Notes: generated by a model not told the origin, from the letters alone. Shown: positions 8,933 through 18,418, counted from the stretch's first letter. The stretch is 64,000 nt of DNA from Burkholderiales bacterium (GCA_026399875.1 JAPLQF010000025.1:1-64000), one strand, 5' to 3'. Numbers and translations: made by a program.

Positions 8933-10401
8933 TACTGTTGACCGCTCACGTCATGTGCGCCGAAGCCGGGTCCGATTGAAGGCGCGATCAGCGCCTCGAG
9001 CGCCGCCCGGCTGTCCTCGAAGCTCGATCCCTCGCTCATGCCCTGCTGAAGCAGGGCTGAAATGCGCGGCATCATGGCAATCGCCATGTCGATCTGCGGG
9101 TCGCTGCCCTGCACATAGGCGCCGACCGAGATCAGATCGCGGCTGCGCCGGTAGCGGCTCCACAAGGCCTTCAGCCGGCGGGCGAGTTGCAAATGCTCCG
9201 GGTCGGTCACCTGGTGCATCACCCGCGAGATCGATTGCTCGATGTCGATCGCCGGATAGTGTCCCTCTTCGGCGAGCGAGCGATCGAGAACAAGGTGGCC
9301 GTCGAGGATGGCCCGAGCGGCGTCGGCGATCGGATCCTGCTGGTCGTCGCCTTCGGTGAGCACGGTATAGAAGCCGGTGATTGAGCCGCCACCGACCCTG
9401 CCGTTGCCGGCCCGCTCGACCAGTGACGGCAGGCGTGCGAAAACCGACGGCGGATAGCCTTTGGTGGCCGGTGGCTCGCCGATTGCCAGCGCGACCTCGC
9501 GAGCGGCCATCGCATAACGGGTCAGTGAATCCATCAGCAGCAGGACGTTGAGGCCTTTGTCCCGGAAATGCTCGGCAATCGAGGTGGCATACACCGCGCC
9601 CTGCATCCGCAGCACCGGCGAGCAGTCGGCGGGTGCCGCGACGACAACCGCGCGTGCCAGGCCTTCATGGCCGAGGATGTCCTCGATGAACTCCTTGACC
9701 TCGCGACCTCGCTCGCCGATCAGGCCGACCACGGTCACGTCGGCTGCGGTGTATCGCGCCATCATCCCGAGCAAAACGCTCTTGCCGACGCCTGAGCCGG
9801 CAAACAGACCCAGCCGCTGGCCGCGTCCGACGGTCAGCAGCGAATTGATGGCCCGCACGCCGGTATCCAGCGGTTCGCGCACCGGTGCGCGATGCATGGC
9901 ATTGATCGGCCGTGCCAGGATTGGCGCGCGTTCGCTTTGGTCAAGCGATCCCAGACCGTCCAGCGGCCGACCAAGTGCATCGACGACGCGCCCGAGCAGG
10001 GCCTCGCCGTTGGGCAGCCAGCGCGATCGATCTTCAGCGCGGCGCCAGGGATGGTTCGCGCCCAGCAGCTTGGGGGTGACGATCGGATCCTCGATTGGCA
10101 CGACCTGCGCGCCGGGCCGTAGTCCGACTGTTTCGGCCAATGGCATCAGAAACAGACGGTCATCCGAGAAGCCGACCACTTCCGCATCGACCGCAGAAGG
10201 GCTTTCGGGCGAAATCATGCAAATTGAGCCGACCGGAAGACGCAGGCCGCTGGCCTCCAGAACCAGACCTGCCACGCGCGTCAGGCGTCCGGTGACTGTC
10301 TGGCGAGAGCCGGCTGCGGCACAGGTGCGCAGGTTGTCGAACAGCTTGCTCCAGTCCTGATCGGTGGCAAGCCGGGCCGGGGCAGGGGCCGAATGGATCA
10401 T
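8932..10401 (-). CDS. fliI: Flagellum-specific export ATPase FliI
   Basis: FliI hydrolyses ATP to help unfold and load flagellar export substrates; it resembles the F1 beta subunit. The 489 residues include Walker A ([19 protein letters not shown], near residue 185), Walker B ([13 protein letters not shown]) and the family segments [15 protein letters not shown] and [20 protein letters not shown]. The N-terminal domain carries a short extension compared with E. coli. The start at 10401 overlaps the end of fliH by four bases. Confidence 0.97.
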   Translation of the reverse strand: MIHSAPAPARLATDQDWSKLFDNLRTCAAAGSRQTVTGRLTRVAGLVLEASGLRLPVGSICMISPESPSAVDAEVVGFSDDRLFLMPLAETVGLRPGAQVVPIEDPIVTPKLLGANHPWRRAEDRSRWLPNGEALLGRVVDALGRPLDGLGSLDQSERAPILARPINAMHRAPVREPLDTGVRAINSLLTVGRGQRLGLFAGSGVGKSVLLGMMARYTAADVTVVGLIGERGREVKEFIEDILGHEGLARAVVVAAPADCSPVLRMQGAVYATSIAEHFRDKGLNVLLLMDSLTRYAMAAREVALAIGEPPATKGYPPSVFARLPSLVERAGNGRVGGGSITGFYTVLTEGDDQQDPIADAARAILDGHLVLDRSLAEEGHYPAIDIEQSISRVMHQVTDPEHLQLARRLKALWSRYRRSRDLISVGAYVQGSDPQIDMAIAMMPRISALLQQGMSEGSSFEDSRAALEALIAPSIGPGFGAHDVSGQQ

Positions 10402-11060
10402 GTCTGCACCCAGGTGTCGTCGATCCCGAGCGCGGCAATCGAGCGTTGCCAGCGCGTCTGCAGCGTCGCATCGACGCTCGCTTTCGATGTGTCGATCAGG
10501 CAGCCGCCGCGGGCGACGCTCGGGTCAGGCATGAGTTGCGCGCCACGTGCGATCAGCAGCGGGCTCAGGTGCTCATTGAGCAGACTGGCGTCAGCCGGAT
10601 TGACCCGGATCGTCGGCCGCGCGTTTTCGTCGGTAATCAGGGCGAGCGCATCGGTCACCGCGGTGACGATCAGCTCGGGGTTGATGCGCAGCGCAACGCC
10701 CACGGCACTGCGGGCGATCTCGACGGCCAGCATCGTGATCTCGTGGGCTGCGGACTCCTGAATGCCGGCCAGCTGTGCGGTGAGTGCGCCCAGCAGCTGG
10801 TCGCCCTGCTCGGCGATGTTCTGCAGCTGAGCGCGCAGTGCTGCGGCCGATTCGCGGCGGGCCTGCTCCAGGCCGATCGCTCGACCGTCGCGCAGACCGT
10901 CCTCATAGGAGGGCTCGGGTGGCTTTTCATCTGCTGCGCGACGATCAGCAGCACTGCGCCGGTCGTTGCCGTTGCGCCGGTCGCCTTCGATGGTCTCGGG
11001 TCGCCATGGCGAAGCGCCGACGACATCTTCGGAGAAAACAATGCGGCTAGACGAAGGCAT
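10398..11060 (-). CDS. fliH: Flagellar export ATPase regulator FliH
   Basis: FliH is the peripheral stalk that links the FliI ring to the C-ring. The protein is 220 residues with a charged, Arg/Asp/Ala-rich N-terminus, a helical middle ([20 protein letters not shown]) and a C-terminal V-ATPase E-subunit-like domain ending in [20 protein letters not shown]. An upstream in-frame ATG at 11099 exists, but ATG 11060 has a strong GGAGGTGG site and overlaps the fliG end by 14 bases, which argues for coupling. Confidence 0.92.
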   Translation of the reverse strand: MPSSSRIVFSEDVVGASPWRPETIEGDRRNGNDRRSAADRRAADEKPPEPSYEDGLRDGRAIGLEQARRESAAALRAQLQNIAEQGDQLLGALTAQLAGIQESAAHEITMLAVEIARSAVGVALRINPELIVTAVTDALALITDENARPTIRVNPADASLLNEHLSPLLIARGAQLMPDPSVARGGCLIDTSKASVDATLQTRWQRSIAALGIDDTWVQT

Positions 11061-12045
11061 CTTCGCCACCTCCGCCTCCGATCGAGATCTCGCCGGCATC
11101 GGCCAGTCTTCTGATCACTTTCAGGATTTCCTTCTGTTGGGTCTCGACTTCAGAGACCCGCACCGGACCGCGTGACTCGAGGTCCTCGCGCAGGGCTTCG
11201 GCACCCCGCTGAGACATGTTTTTCAGGAACTTTTCGCGGATCTCCGCCTGCGCGCTCTTCAGTGCAATGACCAGCCCGTCGGCCGGCACTTCCCGCAACA
11301 CCGTCTGAACCGCACGGTCTTCGAGCTTGACCACATCTTCGAAGGTGAACATCTGGTCCTGGATAGCCTGCGCCAGGGTCTCGTCCGAATCGCGCACCGC
11401 ATCGAGCACTTCGCCCTCGAGCTTGGTGCCAAGTCCGTTAAGAATTTCGGCTGCCACTTTTGATCCGCCAAGGGCTGCTTTCTTGAGCTTGTCGGCGCCG
11501 GCCAGCACATGCGAGAGCACATCGTTGAGCTCGCGAAGGGCATTGGGCTGAATGCTGTCGAGCGTGGCGATGCGCAGCACCACCTCACTGCGGATGCGGG
11601 GCGGCAGTTTCGAGAGAATTTCGCCGGCATGATCGCGCTCAAGATGCACCAGAATCGACGCGATGATCTGCGGATGCTCGTTGCGCACCAGCTCCGAGAC
11701 CGACTCGGAGTCCATCCACTTCAGGCTCTCGATGCCGCTGGTGTCGCTGCCCTGCAGGATGCGGTTGATCAGTAGTCCGGCGCGTTCATCACCAAGCGCC
11801 TTGCGCAGCACCGCCTTCACATACTCATCGTTGTCGGCGACCAGCGAACGGTTCTGGCCAGCTTCGGCGCTGAAGCGGTCGAGCACCGAGGTCACCTTCT
11901 CCGGCGGCACGGTGCGAATCCGGGTCATCGCCTCGCCGATCTTGTGCACCTCCTTGGGAGACAGGTGCTTGAAGACCTCCGAGGCGACTTCCTCGCCAAG
12001 CGTCAGCAGGAGGATCGCGCTGCGTTCGAGTCCCTGATCATCCAT
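11047..12045 (-). CDS. fliG: Flagellar motor switch protein FliG
   Basis: FliG couples the MS ring to the C-ring and contacts MotA to generate torque. The 332 residues show the N-terminal FliF-binding domain (RSAILLLTLGEEVASEVFKH), the middle domain with the EHPQ motif (LVRNEHPQIIASIL) and the C-terminal torque domain with charged helix residues (DQMFTFEDVVKLEDRAVQTV and KFLKNMSQRGAEALREDLES). All domains are of normal size. The C-terminus ends with a glycine-rich [10 protein letters not shown] run. Confidence 0.98.
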   Translation of the reverse strand: MDDQGLERSAILLLTLGEEVASEVFKHLSPKEVHKIGEAMTRIRTVPPEKVTSVLDRFSAEAGQNRSLVADNDEYVKAVLRKALGDERAGLLINRILQGSDTSGIESLKWMDSESVSELVRNEHPQIIASILVHLERDHAGEILSKLPPRIRSEVVLRIATLDSIQPNALRELNDVLSHVLAGADKLKKAALGGSKVAAEILNGLGTKLEGEVLDAVRDSDETLAQAIQDQMFTFEDVVKLEDRAVQTVLREVPADGLVIALKSAQAEIREKFLKNMSQRGAEALREDLESRGPVRVSEVETQQKEILKVIRRLADAGEISIGGGGGEDAFV

Positions 12046-12119
12046 GAGAGTCTGGTGTACCGGCTGACGAATAAGGATTGAAAGAACAGACGTTCAAAGA
12101 ACTGATGGCCGTGAACATT

Positions 12120-13745
12120 TCAGGCGTTGACCCAGGAGCGAACGACGTTGGCCACGGTTGCCGGGTTGTCGCGTGCCAGCTGAACAAGATTCTCGGGCGG
12201 ACCGCCCGGCAGCTGAATCGGGCTCATGCCGGCCGCGCTTGGGGCAGGCAGGGCAATGTCATCGCCCACCACGGCCGAGGTGCCGCCTGGAGCGGGGCTT
12301 CCTGGCAGCGGCGCCGGTCGCCTGAGTGCAGGCTTGATCACGCCAAAGAGTGCGAGCAGACCGAGCAGCACCAGTCCGAGCTGAAGCCCGATGCTGCGTG
12401 CGAGCGCCACAACATCCGGGTCCTTCCACAGCGGAAGCGCTTCGACTTTGGGCACGTCTTCGATCGAGAAGGGCGCATTGACGACGTTAAGCGCATCACC
12501 CCGGTCCTTGTTGAAGCCGATGGCCTCTCGCACCAGCGATTGAATCTGATCGACATCCTTGGCTTCGAGCGCGGTGTAGGTGACCTTGCCCTCTTCATCG
12601 ACGGTACGCTTGTGGTTGACGACCACGGCAGCCGTCAGACGTTTGACGTTGCCACTGGCATTGCGAACCACCTTGACCGTCTTGTCGACTTCGAAGTTGG
12701 TCGTCGACTCGCGTCGTGAATCCTTGCCGGCTTGTCCTGCAGCGCCCTGGTTCGTCGACAGGGCCTGGGCCGCGCCATTGACCGGCGACGCGGCCGGTGT
12801 GGGCGGCTGGTTCGACATTGTGCCGGGCACGCCCGAGGCGGCTGCGCCAGCGCCGGTGCCCGATTCATTAACCTGCTGGCTGCGAATCGCAGCCGGTTCG
12901 GTGCCCTGATTCGGTCGGTACTGTTCGGCAGTCGATTCCGACATCGTGAAGTCGACATCGGCATTGACCTGAGCCTTGACGTTTCCGCGGCCGACGATCG
13001 GCTCGACGATCTCGAGGATGCGGGCGATATAAGACTGCTCCATCGTGCGCAGATACTGCAGCTGGTTCGAATCGAGCCCGCCGGTCTGCCCAGGTTCGGA
13101 GGCGCTCGAAAGCAGCGCTCCCGACTGGTCGAGCACGCTGACATCCTTGACCGACAACTCGGGCACCGATGAGGCGACCAGATGTACGATGCCGGCGACC
13201 TGCGAGCGCTCCAGCACCCTGCCAGGGTGAACTGTCAGCAGTACCGATGCCGACGGCTTTTGCTGCTCACGGAAAAATCCGTTGGCACTGGGCAGCGCGA
13301 GATGGACCCGTGCGCTAGACACCGCCGACAAGGCAGTGATCGAGCGAACCAGTTCGCCTTCCAGGCCACGCTGGTAGTTGAGTCTTTCCTGGAACTGGGT
13401 TGTGCCGAATTTCTGGGTCTCGACAAGCTCGAATCCGACGGTGCCGCCTTTGGGCAGTCCTTGAGAGGCCAGACGCAGGCGGGTGTCATGGACCTTGTCG
13501 GCCGGAATCATGATGACGCCACCACCTTCGGAGAACTTGTAGGGGACGTTCATCTGCGAGAGCGCCGCGACCACCGCGCCGCCGTCGCGGTCGGACAGGT
13601 TCGAAAACAGCACGCGATAGTCGGGGGTACGGGCCCACATCGCCGCCGCCGCAATGATCGCCGCCATCGCGGCCGCGCCGAACGCCAGCATCAGCTTGTT
13701 GCGCATTGGCAGAGCGCCAAAGGTGGTCTGGGATTCGTTAGCCAT
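12120..13745 (-). CDS. fliF: Flagellar MS-ring protein FliF
   Basis: FliF forms the membrane-embedded MS ring on which the motor is built. The 541 residues have an N-terminal membrane segment (LMLAFGAAAMAAIIAAAAMW), the ring-building motifs (YRVLFSNLSDRDGGAVVAAL; GFELVETQKFGTTQFQERLN; ARVHLALP) and a second membrane segment near residue 440 (LGLVLLGLLALFGVI), followed by a C-terminal FliG-binding tail with LVQLARDNPATVANVVRSWV. It heads the minus-strand fliFGHIJK operon and is divergent from fliE, with 185 bases between them. Confidence 0.97.
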   Translation of the reverse strand: MANESQTTFGALPMRNKLMLAFGAAAMAAIIAAAAMWARTPDYRVLFSNLSDRDGGAVVAALSQMNVPYKFSEGGGVIMIPADKVHDTRLRLASQGLPKGGTVGFELVETQKFGTTQFQERLNYQRGLEGELVRSITALSAVSSARVHLALPSANGFFREQQKPSASVLLTVHPGRVLERSQVAGIVHLVASSVPELSVKDVSVLDQSGALLSSASEPGQTGGLDSNQLQYLRTMEQSYIARILEIVEPIVGRGNVKAQVNADVDFTMSESTAEQYRPNQGTEPAAIRSQQVNESGTGAGAAASGVPGTMSNQPPTPAASPVNGAAQALSTNQGAAGQAGKDSRRESTTNFEVDKTVKVVRNASGNVKRLTAAVVVNHKRTVDEEGKVTYTALEAKDVDQIQSLVREAIGFNKDRGDALNVVNAPFSIEDVPKVEALPLWKDPDVVALARSIGLQLGLVLLGLLALFGVIKPALRRPAPLPGSPAPGGTSAVVGDDIALPAPSAAGMSPIQLPGGPPENLVQLARDNPATVANVVRSWVNA

Positions 13746-13830
13746 CGATCAGTGTATGAAAGGAAATGCCAGGTTGAGCGGATTGCATGCTGTCGATCAT
13801 TGTGTCGGCCCTGGTGCCGAACTTGAGCCC

Positions 13831-13890
13831 GATAAGCGGGATGTGCGCCGGGGTTTTCGACGCTTAAGTTTTCCGGCACCGCTCTACGAT
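13831..13890 (+). promoter_or_regulatory. Candidate FlhDC-dependent class II promoter of fliE
   Basis: GATAAGCG (13831-13838) and CGCTTAAG (13861-13868) form an inverted repeat of TAAGCG with 22 bases between them; TACGAT (13885-13890) sits where a -10 element would be. The block TTTTCGACGCTTAAG at 13854 matches TTTTCGGTGCTTAAG before flgB. Relative to the predicted start near 13897 the half-sites lie at about -66 and -36, inside the region FlhDC is known to protect in E. coli. The repeat may also serve the divergent fliF operon. An alternative reading is a poor sigma-28 site (TTAAGTTT, 11 bases, TCTACGAT). Confidence 0.5.
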
Positions 13891-13930
13891 CCAGACTCGT
13901 CTCTTCCTCTTTGTCTCATGGGAGCCGGTC

Positions 13931-14245
13931 ATGGATGTCAGGATCACCTCCGGTCTGCTGCAATCGCTGCAGGGCGCAGCTCAAACCGGATCGCCGGTTG
14001 CACCCAAGGGTGCGGTTGCAGGCGCGTCCTTCGCCAATGCTCTGGGCGATGCGCTGAAATCGGTTTCTCAGGCGCAGCAGCAATCGTCCGGAATGCAGAG
14101 GCAGTTCCAGGCTGGCGCTGAAGGGGTCGGCATCGAAGAGACCATGCTCTCGATGCAAAAGGCCCAGATCGGTTTTCAGGCGGCGCTTGCTGTGCGCAAC
14201 CGACTGGTGTCGGCCTATACCGACATCATGAACATGTCGGTCTGA
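13931..14245 (+). CDS. fliE: Flagellar hook-basal body junction protein FliE
   Basis: FliE joins the MS ring to the proximal rod and is the first rod-type export substrate. The 104 residues end in the highly typical helix ETMLSMQKAQIGFQAALAVR followed by NRLVSAYTDIMNMSV. ATG 13931 is preceded by GGGAG. Unlike the neighbouring fli genes it is on the plus strand and forms a single-gene unit, converging on the ycgR-like gene. Confidence 0.96.
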   Translation: MDVRITSGLLQSLQGAAQTGSPVAPKGAVAGASFANALGDALKSVSQAQQQSSGMQRQFQAGAEGVGIEETMLSMQKAQIGFQAALAVRNRLVSAYTDIMNMSV

Positions 14246-14278
14246 GGGATAACCCCGGCGTCGGCGCTAGGGCGGTGA

Positions 14279-15031
14279 TCAGGACAGAGCCGGCTTGCGG
14301 GCGCGAGCCCGAGTCTGCGCAGCATTCACATAGATCTGGATTGCCCGCGCGGCCGATGAATCGATACCGATGAACTCACCGCCGATACGCGCGATGCGGC
14401 TGTGAGGCGGCCCCTCCAGCAGGGTATTGATGACGAGCAACTGACAGGTAATAGCAGGTACTCCGGCCAGCTCGAGGCGGCAGGAGTGCAGAATGTCGCC
14501 GTGTGCGGGCGGTGTCGAGTGATGCCATTGAAAAGCCAGTCCGGTGGCTGACAGATCGAGCACCGGGGTGCGCCATTCGGTGCTGCCGGCAACAGCTTCA
14601 CGGATAAAGATCTGTGCACCCGCCTCGCGGGGCGGATTCACCCTGAACGCATCTCGGCGTTGCAGTCGCACGAGCGAGTTCGGTGCCTTGACCTGGAACT
14701 TTCCTGTTTCGGCATCGACCCTGAGCGGCCCGATATCAAACTGCAGTTTGACTTTCGCCATCACCGCGACGGCGACAGCCTGACTGTCCGGGCCGAAATT
14801 GTTACGGTGAGTCTGCTTCGGCAAAAGCTCGAACTCCAGGCTGTCGCGACCCGGGTCATAGGCCAGCAGCCGCGATTCAAACCCTGCCTCGGCATCGCGA
14901 TTTTCGTAGATCGAGACCCGATCGCCAGTGCTGACAAGTTCGGCCAACAGACGAGCCCGATCTGATGGGTTGCTGATACGGTATTCGCGCAACACGCGCT
15001 CGTCGGTTTCGGGTCTGTGCAGAGCGCTCAT
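14279..15031 (-). CDS. ycgR: YcgR-like flagellar brake protein (PilZ domain)
   Basis: YcgR-type proteins bind cyclic di-GMP and then slow or bias the motor. The protein is 250 residues from ATG 15031; the longer open frame to 15271 would overlap fliT in another frame and is not credible. The N-terminal half is a YcgR-N domain; the C-terminal half is PilZ with the RxxxR-type motif in LQRRDAFRVNPP and the second motif LDLSATGLAFQW (D-x-S-x-x-G). Both ligand-binding signatures are intact, so it should bind the dinucleotide. It follows fliT by 32 bases and probably belongs to the fliD-S-T transcription unit. Confidence 0.9.
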   Translation of the reverse strand: MSALHRPETDERVLREYRISNPSDRARLLAELVSTGDRVSIYENRDAEAGFESRLLAYDPGRDSLEFELLPKQTHRNNFGPDSQAVAVAVMAKVKLQFDIGPLRVDAETGKFQVKAPNSLVRLQRRDAFRVNPPREAGAQIFIREAVAGSTEWRTPVLDLSATGLAFQWHHSTPPAHGDILHSCRLELAGVPAITCQLLVINTLLEGPPHSRIARIGGEFIGIDSSAARAIQIYVNAAQTRARARKPALS

Positions 15032-15063
15032 TGCGTCATTCGGTCTCGGTGGCACGTTTGTCT

Positions 15064-15405
15064 TCAGGCTGCCTGTTGCGATTCTCCGGTGCTGGATGTG
15101 CCACCGAACATCAATGTGTCGAAGCGTTCGGTCCAGGGGTAGGCCAGTCGTCTGACATGGGCTTCGTTCTGGACGATCTGGCGCATCAGTTTCATCTTGG
15201 CGCTCTGATCCTTGCGCGACAGCACGACGCGCGCGTTGAGTCGACGCACCTGATCGATCAGCAGGGCGCATCTGGCCTGGACAGCGTTGACGGTTTCCCA
15301 GTCGCTTTGCAGCGCGGCCGAGAGCATGTCATCACTGGCGCGTTCGATCGCGGTATACAGGCCGATCAGTCGCGTGATCTCGGATTCAACGAATGCGATC
15401 GTCAT
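15064..15405 (-). CDS. fliT: Flagellar export chaperone FliT
   Basis: FliT is the chaperone of the cap protein FliD and in enterobacteria also inhibits FlhDC. The 113-residue helical protein carries the pattern YTAIERASDDMLSAALQSDW, with a conserved Trp, then VQARCALLIDQVRRL. Start ATG 15405 overlaps the fliS stop as ATGA. Family conservation is weak, so the assignment leans on the fliD-fliS-fliT order, which is standard. Confidence 0.87.
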   Translation of the reverse strand: MTIAFVESEITRLIGLYTAIERASDDMLSAALQSDWETVNAVQARCALLIDQVRRLNARVVLSRKDQSAKMKLMRQIVQNEAHVRRLAYPWTERFDTLMFGGTSSTGESQQAA

Positions 15406-15839
15406 GCAGCCTGCCTCAGCGCGGACTTGCCTTCGGCCGGCACTGATTTGGCGACGGGTGAAATCGAGCGCCAGCCCGCGTCGATCTCGCTGAGCAGACG
15501 GGCCACCTCTGCATAGGCAGCGTCGTCATGTTTGAGATGGCCTTGCAGCAGACGGCGGGTGCAGTATTCGTAAAGTTGATAGAGCGACTCGCCCATCTCG
15601 CCGACAGAGCGATTGACCGCGACCTTCAGACCTTCGTCAACCAGTCGGATGGCTTTCGAGGAAGCCTGGGCCTTCATGCCGATGTCGCCTTTTGCAAGGG
15701 CCGCGCGGGCCTGGCCAATCGCCGAGAGGGTGCCCGAAAACAGCAGGCAGATCAGTTGATGTCTGTCTGCACCGAGTGCCGAGCTTTCGGCGGCAAGGTT
15801 GCGGTAGGCGTTAGAAGCTTTGGCAGCAAGACCGAACAT
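15402..15839 (-). CDS. fliS: Flagellin export chaperone FliS
   Basis: FliS binds the C-terminus of flagellin and stops premature polymerisation. The 145 residues include the family core: AYRNLAAESSALGADRHQLI near the N-terminus, then LLFSGTLSAIGQARAALAKG and GESLYQLYEYCTRRLLQGHL. The C-terminal 25 residues are Ala/Lys-rich and variable. It lies 83 bases after fliD and overlaps fliT by four bases. Confidence 0.95.
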   Translation of the reverse strand: MFGLAAKASNAYRNLAAESSALGADRHQLICLLFSGTLSAIGQARAALAKGDIGMKAQASSKAIRLVDEGLKVAVNRSVGEMGESLYQLYEYCTRRLLQGHLKHDDAAYAEVARLLSEIDAGWRSISPVAKSVPAEGKSALRQAA

Positions 15840-15922
15840 GATGGCGTACCGTTTGAGGACCGTGATGATTGTTTAACGGCAGTCAAGGTCCCGGACTTTA
15901 GCCATCCTGACAATCATTTTTC

Positions 15923-17353
15923 TTACTTTTGCAGCCCGGCCAGCGCGCTGGAGAGTTGCGCGCTGTTTTGTTGGGCAGCAGCGAGTTTGGCGTCCAGTGC
16001 GCTGTACTGCTTGAGCAGTGCGGCCTGGCGCGAGTTCAGGCGAACCTGAATCTCTTCCTGGCGGGCCTGATTGTTCTTCTTGCGTGCTGCCCAGTTGTCA
16101 GACGCTGCAGTCAGTGATCCCTGGGTGCCAGTGATGCCATCGGCAAGCGAGCGGAATCGCAGCATCAGACCCTGCGTCGTGCTGCCGCTGCCGCCGCCAG
16201 TGGCTGCGAACAGCGCCTGCAGGTTGGAGGGCGAGCTGGCTGCCGAGGCGAAGTTGGTGGCGTTCAGCGCGATCGAACCGTCGCGTTGCAAGGTCATCCC
16301 GGCATCGGCCAGTCGGGTGAGCGTGCCGCCGGTGACGGTATCGGTCACGATCGAGCGGATCTGCTGCAGCATGCTCACTGCGGCCCGGTCGGCCTGCAAA
16401 GGGCCGGCAGTCTTGGTTGACTCATCGTAGCGGGTGCCGTCTGACAATACCTTGTTGAGTGCGTTGTAGGCGTCGACGAATTTTTGCGTCGAGGCTTTCA
16501 GAGCATCGGTATCCGACTTCACATTGATCTGCACTGCGGCGGTCGTGACCTGATTGAAAGCCAGATCGACACCATCGATCGCGCTGGTGACGGTATTGGT
16601 ACGCGAGGTCAGTGCTACGCCGTCGATGGTGTATTTGGCATCGAGCGCCTGCTGGACCAGCGACAGATTGCTGCCGGCGCCAGCGGTCATGGTCGGATCG
16701 AAAGCCAGTGCTGACAGCCCGGGGGCGTCATCCGAATTGCCGTCCGAATCGGTGACCGTCATCTTGAAGGCCTGGTTGGCGCCGGTGGTGGCGCTGCTCA
16801 CGAAGAGCCTCACCCCATCGCCGTCCTTGACAATCGAGGCTCTCACCCCTGCGCCGGCGGCATTGATCGAATCGCGGACATCGGCAAGGCTTGCGCCGGC
16901 GGCGATGGTCACCGAAACCGCCGCCGAACTCCCTGCGGTAAAGCTTGTCGCACCAGTGGGTTGGGTGCCAAGCTGAATCTGAAGAGTGCCACTGCCGACC
17001 GTGGCGGTTGACGCCGAATAACTGCCGCTGGCCAGATTCTGAGCGCGCGCAAGTTGTTGCACTTCGATCGAGTTCTGGCTCACGGCTGCGCTTGAGCTGG
17101 CAGTGACCGTGACGGCACTGGGGTTGGAGCTGCCAGCGTTGACGGCTCTCCAGGTGCTCAGCTGCGCGAGGTTATTGGCGGCATCGCGAAAGGTGGCAAT
17201 CGAACTCGACACCTTCCCGTATGCCGAGATCTTGGTGGTGATGGTGGAGGCGTCTTTTTTCAGGGCAGTCAGCGGCGCCGACTCGACCTTCATCAGGTTG
17301 GTCACGATCCCCTGGACGTCGATCATGCTGCTGGAGGTGATCGGTGAGGCCAT
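15923..17353 (-). CDS. fliD: Flagellar filament capping protein FliD
   Basis: FliD (HAP2) caps the filament tip and guides flagellin folding. The 476 residues have the conserved N-terminus ITSSSMIDVQGIVTNLMKVE with ALKKDASTITTKISAYGKVS, a variable Ser/Thr/Ala-rich middle, and a C-terminal coiled coil with LNSRQAALLKQYSALDAKLA. Length is in the usual range. A GC-rich hairpin lies between fliC1 and fliD, so fliD may be only partly co-transcribed with the flagellin; no separate promoter was recognised in the 80-base gap. Confidence 0.95.
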   Translation of the reverse strand: MASPITSSSMIDVQGIVTNLMKVESAPLTALKKDASTITTKISAYGKVSSSIATFRDAANNLAQLSTWRAVNAGSSNPSAVTVTASSSAAVSQNSIEVQQLARAQNLASGSYSASTATVGSGTLQIQLGTQPTGATSFTAGSSAAVSVTIAAGASLADVRDSINAAGAGVRASIVKDGDGVRLFVSSATTGANQAFKMTVTDSDGNSDDAPGLSALAFDPTMTAGAGSNLSLVQQALDAKYTIDGVALTSRTNTVTSAIDGVDLAFNQVTTAAVQINVKSDTDALKASTQKFVDAYNALNKVLSDGTRYDESTKTAGPLQADRAAVSMLQQIRSIVTDTVTGGTLTRLADAGMTLQRDGSIALNATNFASAASSPSNLQALFAATGGGSGSTTQGLMLRFRSLADGITGTQGSLTAASDNWAARKKNNQARQEEIQVRLNSRQAALLKQYSALDAKLAAAQQNSAQLSSALAGLQK

Positions 17354-17368
17354 GTCAGTGTCCTAAAT

Positions 17369-17407
17369 GAAAACGCCGCCGCATCGGACAACGCCCGAGT
17401 CGGCGGC
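17369..17407 (-). terminator. Candidate terminator downstream of fliC1
   Basis: On the minus strand GCCGCC (17407-17402) can pair with GGCGGC (17379-17374), with partial pairing inside the loop (ACTCGG with CCGATG), followed by GTTTTCATTT. It lies between the fliC1 stop and the fliD start. The stem is imperfect and the T tract short, so attenuation of read-through into fliD is more likely than full stop. Confidence 0.45.
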
Positions 17408-17433
17408 TGGCAGGCCCGCAAGGGCAAGGTGGA

Positions 17434-18279
17434 TCAGCCCTTCAGGAGCTGGAGCACCTGCTGGGGAAGCTGGTTGGCCTGAGCAAGCATGGCGGTGCCG
17501 GCCTGCTGCAGGATCTGTGTTCGGGTCAGTGCCGCAGTTTCCGCTGCGAAGTCGGCGTCCATGATCCGGCTTTTGGCCGCGGTCTGGTTTTCCGACGCCA
17601 CCTGCAGGTTGGCGATGATCGCCTCGAAGCGGTTCTGGACCGCGCCATAGGTCGACCGTTCGCTGTTGACACTCGTGAGGGCCAGGTCGATCGCCGAAAT
17701 CATGGCCTGGGCAGCTGCGCCGGTCGTGCCCGAGATCACCCCGGTTGTCGCGGTCACTGCCACGATGTTCGTCGCCGTGGCCATGTTCTGCGTGCCGACC
17801 GTCAGTTGATCGTAGGAGGTATTGTCCGAGCCGATCTGGAAGACTTGCGAGCCGGCACCGCCCGACAAAATCGCCTGGCCGTTGAACTTGGTGGCGTTGA
17901 GCGTGCGGTCGATTTCGTCGGCCAGTTGGCGGAATTCGTTGTTGAGGCTGCTGCGGTCGGTGCTGGTATTGGTCGCATTGGACGACTGCACAGCCAGTTC
18001 GCGCATGCGCTGCAGCATGTCGCTGACCTTGCCAAGGCCGCCCTCGGCGGTCTGCGCAAGCGAGATGCCGTCCATCGAGTTGCGGATCGCGACATTCATG
18101 CCCCGCGCCTGCGAGTCCATGCGGTTGGCAATCGCCAGGCCTGCGGCGTCGTCCTTGGCAGAATTGATCCGCAAGCCGCTTGAGAGCCTGCCGATCGAGG
18201 TGCTGAGTTGTCCCTGCGACGCAGACAGGTTGCGCTGCGCGGTGAGCGAAGGAAGATTGGTATTGATTGTCTGTGCCAT
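17434..18279 (-). CDS. fliC: Flagellin, type A paralogue (fliC1)
   Basis: Filament subunit of 281 residues. The N-terminal D0/D1 half has QTINTNLPSLTAQRNLSASQ and [20 protein letters not shown]; the C-terminal D1/D0 half has NRFEAIIANLQVASENQTAA and IMDADFAAETAALTRTQILQ. The variable domain is short, giving a small flagellin. It pairs best with fliC3 (AIANRMD and Gly-Gly-Leu-Gly-Lys-Val-Ser variants), not with its neighbour fliC2. AGGAGAGG gives a strong ribosome-binding site. No sigma-28 promoter could be recognised upstream, unlike the three other copies. Confidence 0.96.
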   Translation of the reverse strand: MAQTINTNLPSLTAQRNLSASQGQLSTSIGRLSSGLRINSAKDDAAGLAIANRMDSQARGMNVAIRNSMDGISLAQTAEGGLGKVSDMLQRMRELAVQSSNATNTSTDRSSLNNEFRQLADEIDRTLNATKFNGQAILSGGAGSQVFQIGSDNTSYDQLTVGTQNMATATNIVAVTATTGVISGTTGAAAQAMISAIDLALTSVNSERSTYGAVQNRFEAIIANLQVASENQTAAKSRIMDADFAAETAALTRTQILQQAGTAMLAQANQLPQQVLQLLKG

Positions 18280-18418
18280 GAGCCTCTCCTGGGTTTGGGA
18301 AACTTGGGCAGCACCTTGCCACGCCAGCCCCCGCGATGGAGAGATCGTGCAACAGCCAGATCATGGTCATTGGCTCGAATACATCCGGATTTTTGCCGCT
18401 ATTCGGCAGGCACCCAAG

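Noticed and set aside
13821-13838. Possible sigma-28 promoter for fliF on the minus strand (TCAAGTTC then GCCGACAC)
   Set aside because: The spacer is nine bases rather than 11 and the -10 is poor; the sequence is better explained as part of the class II-type element.
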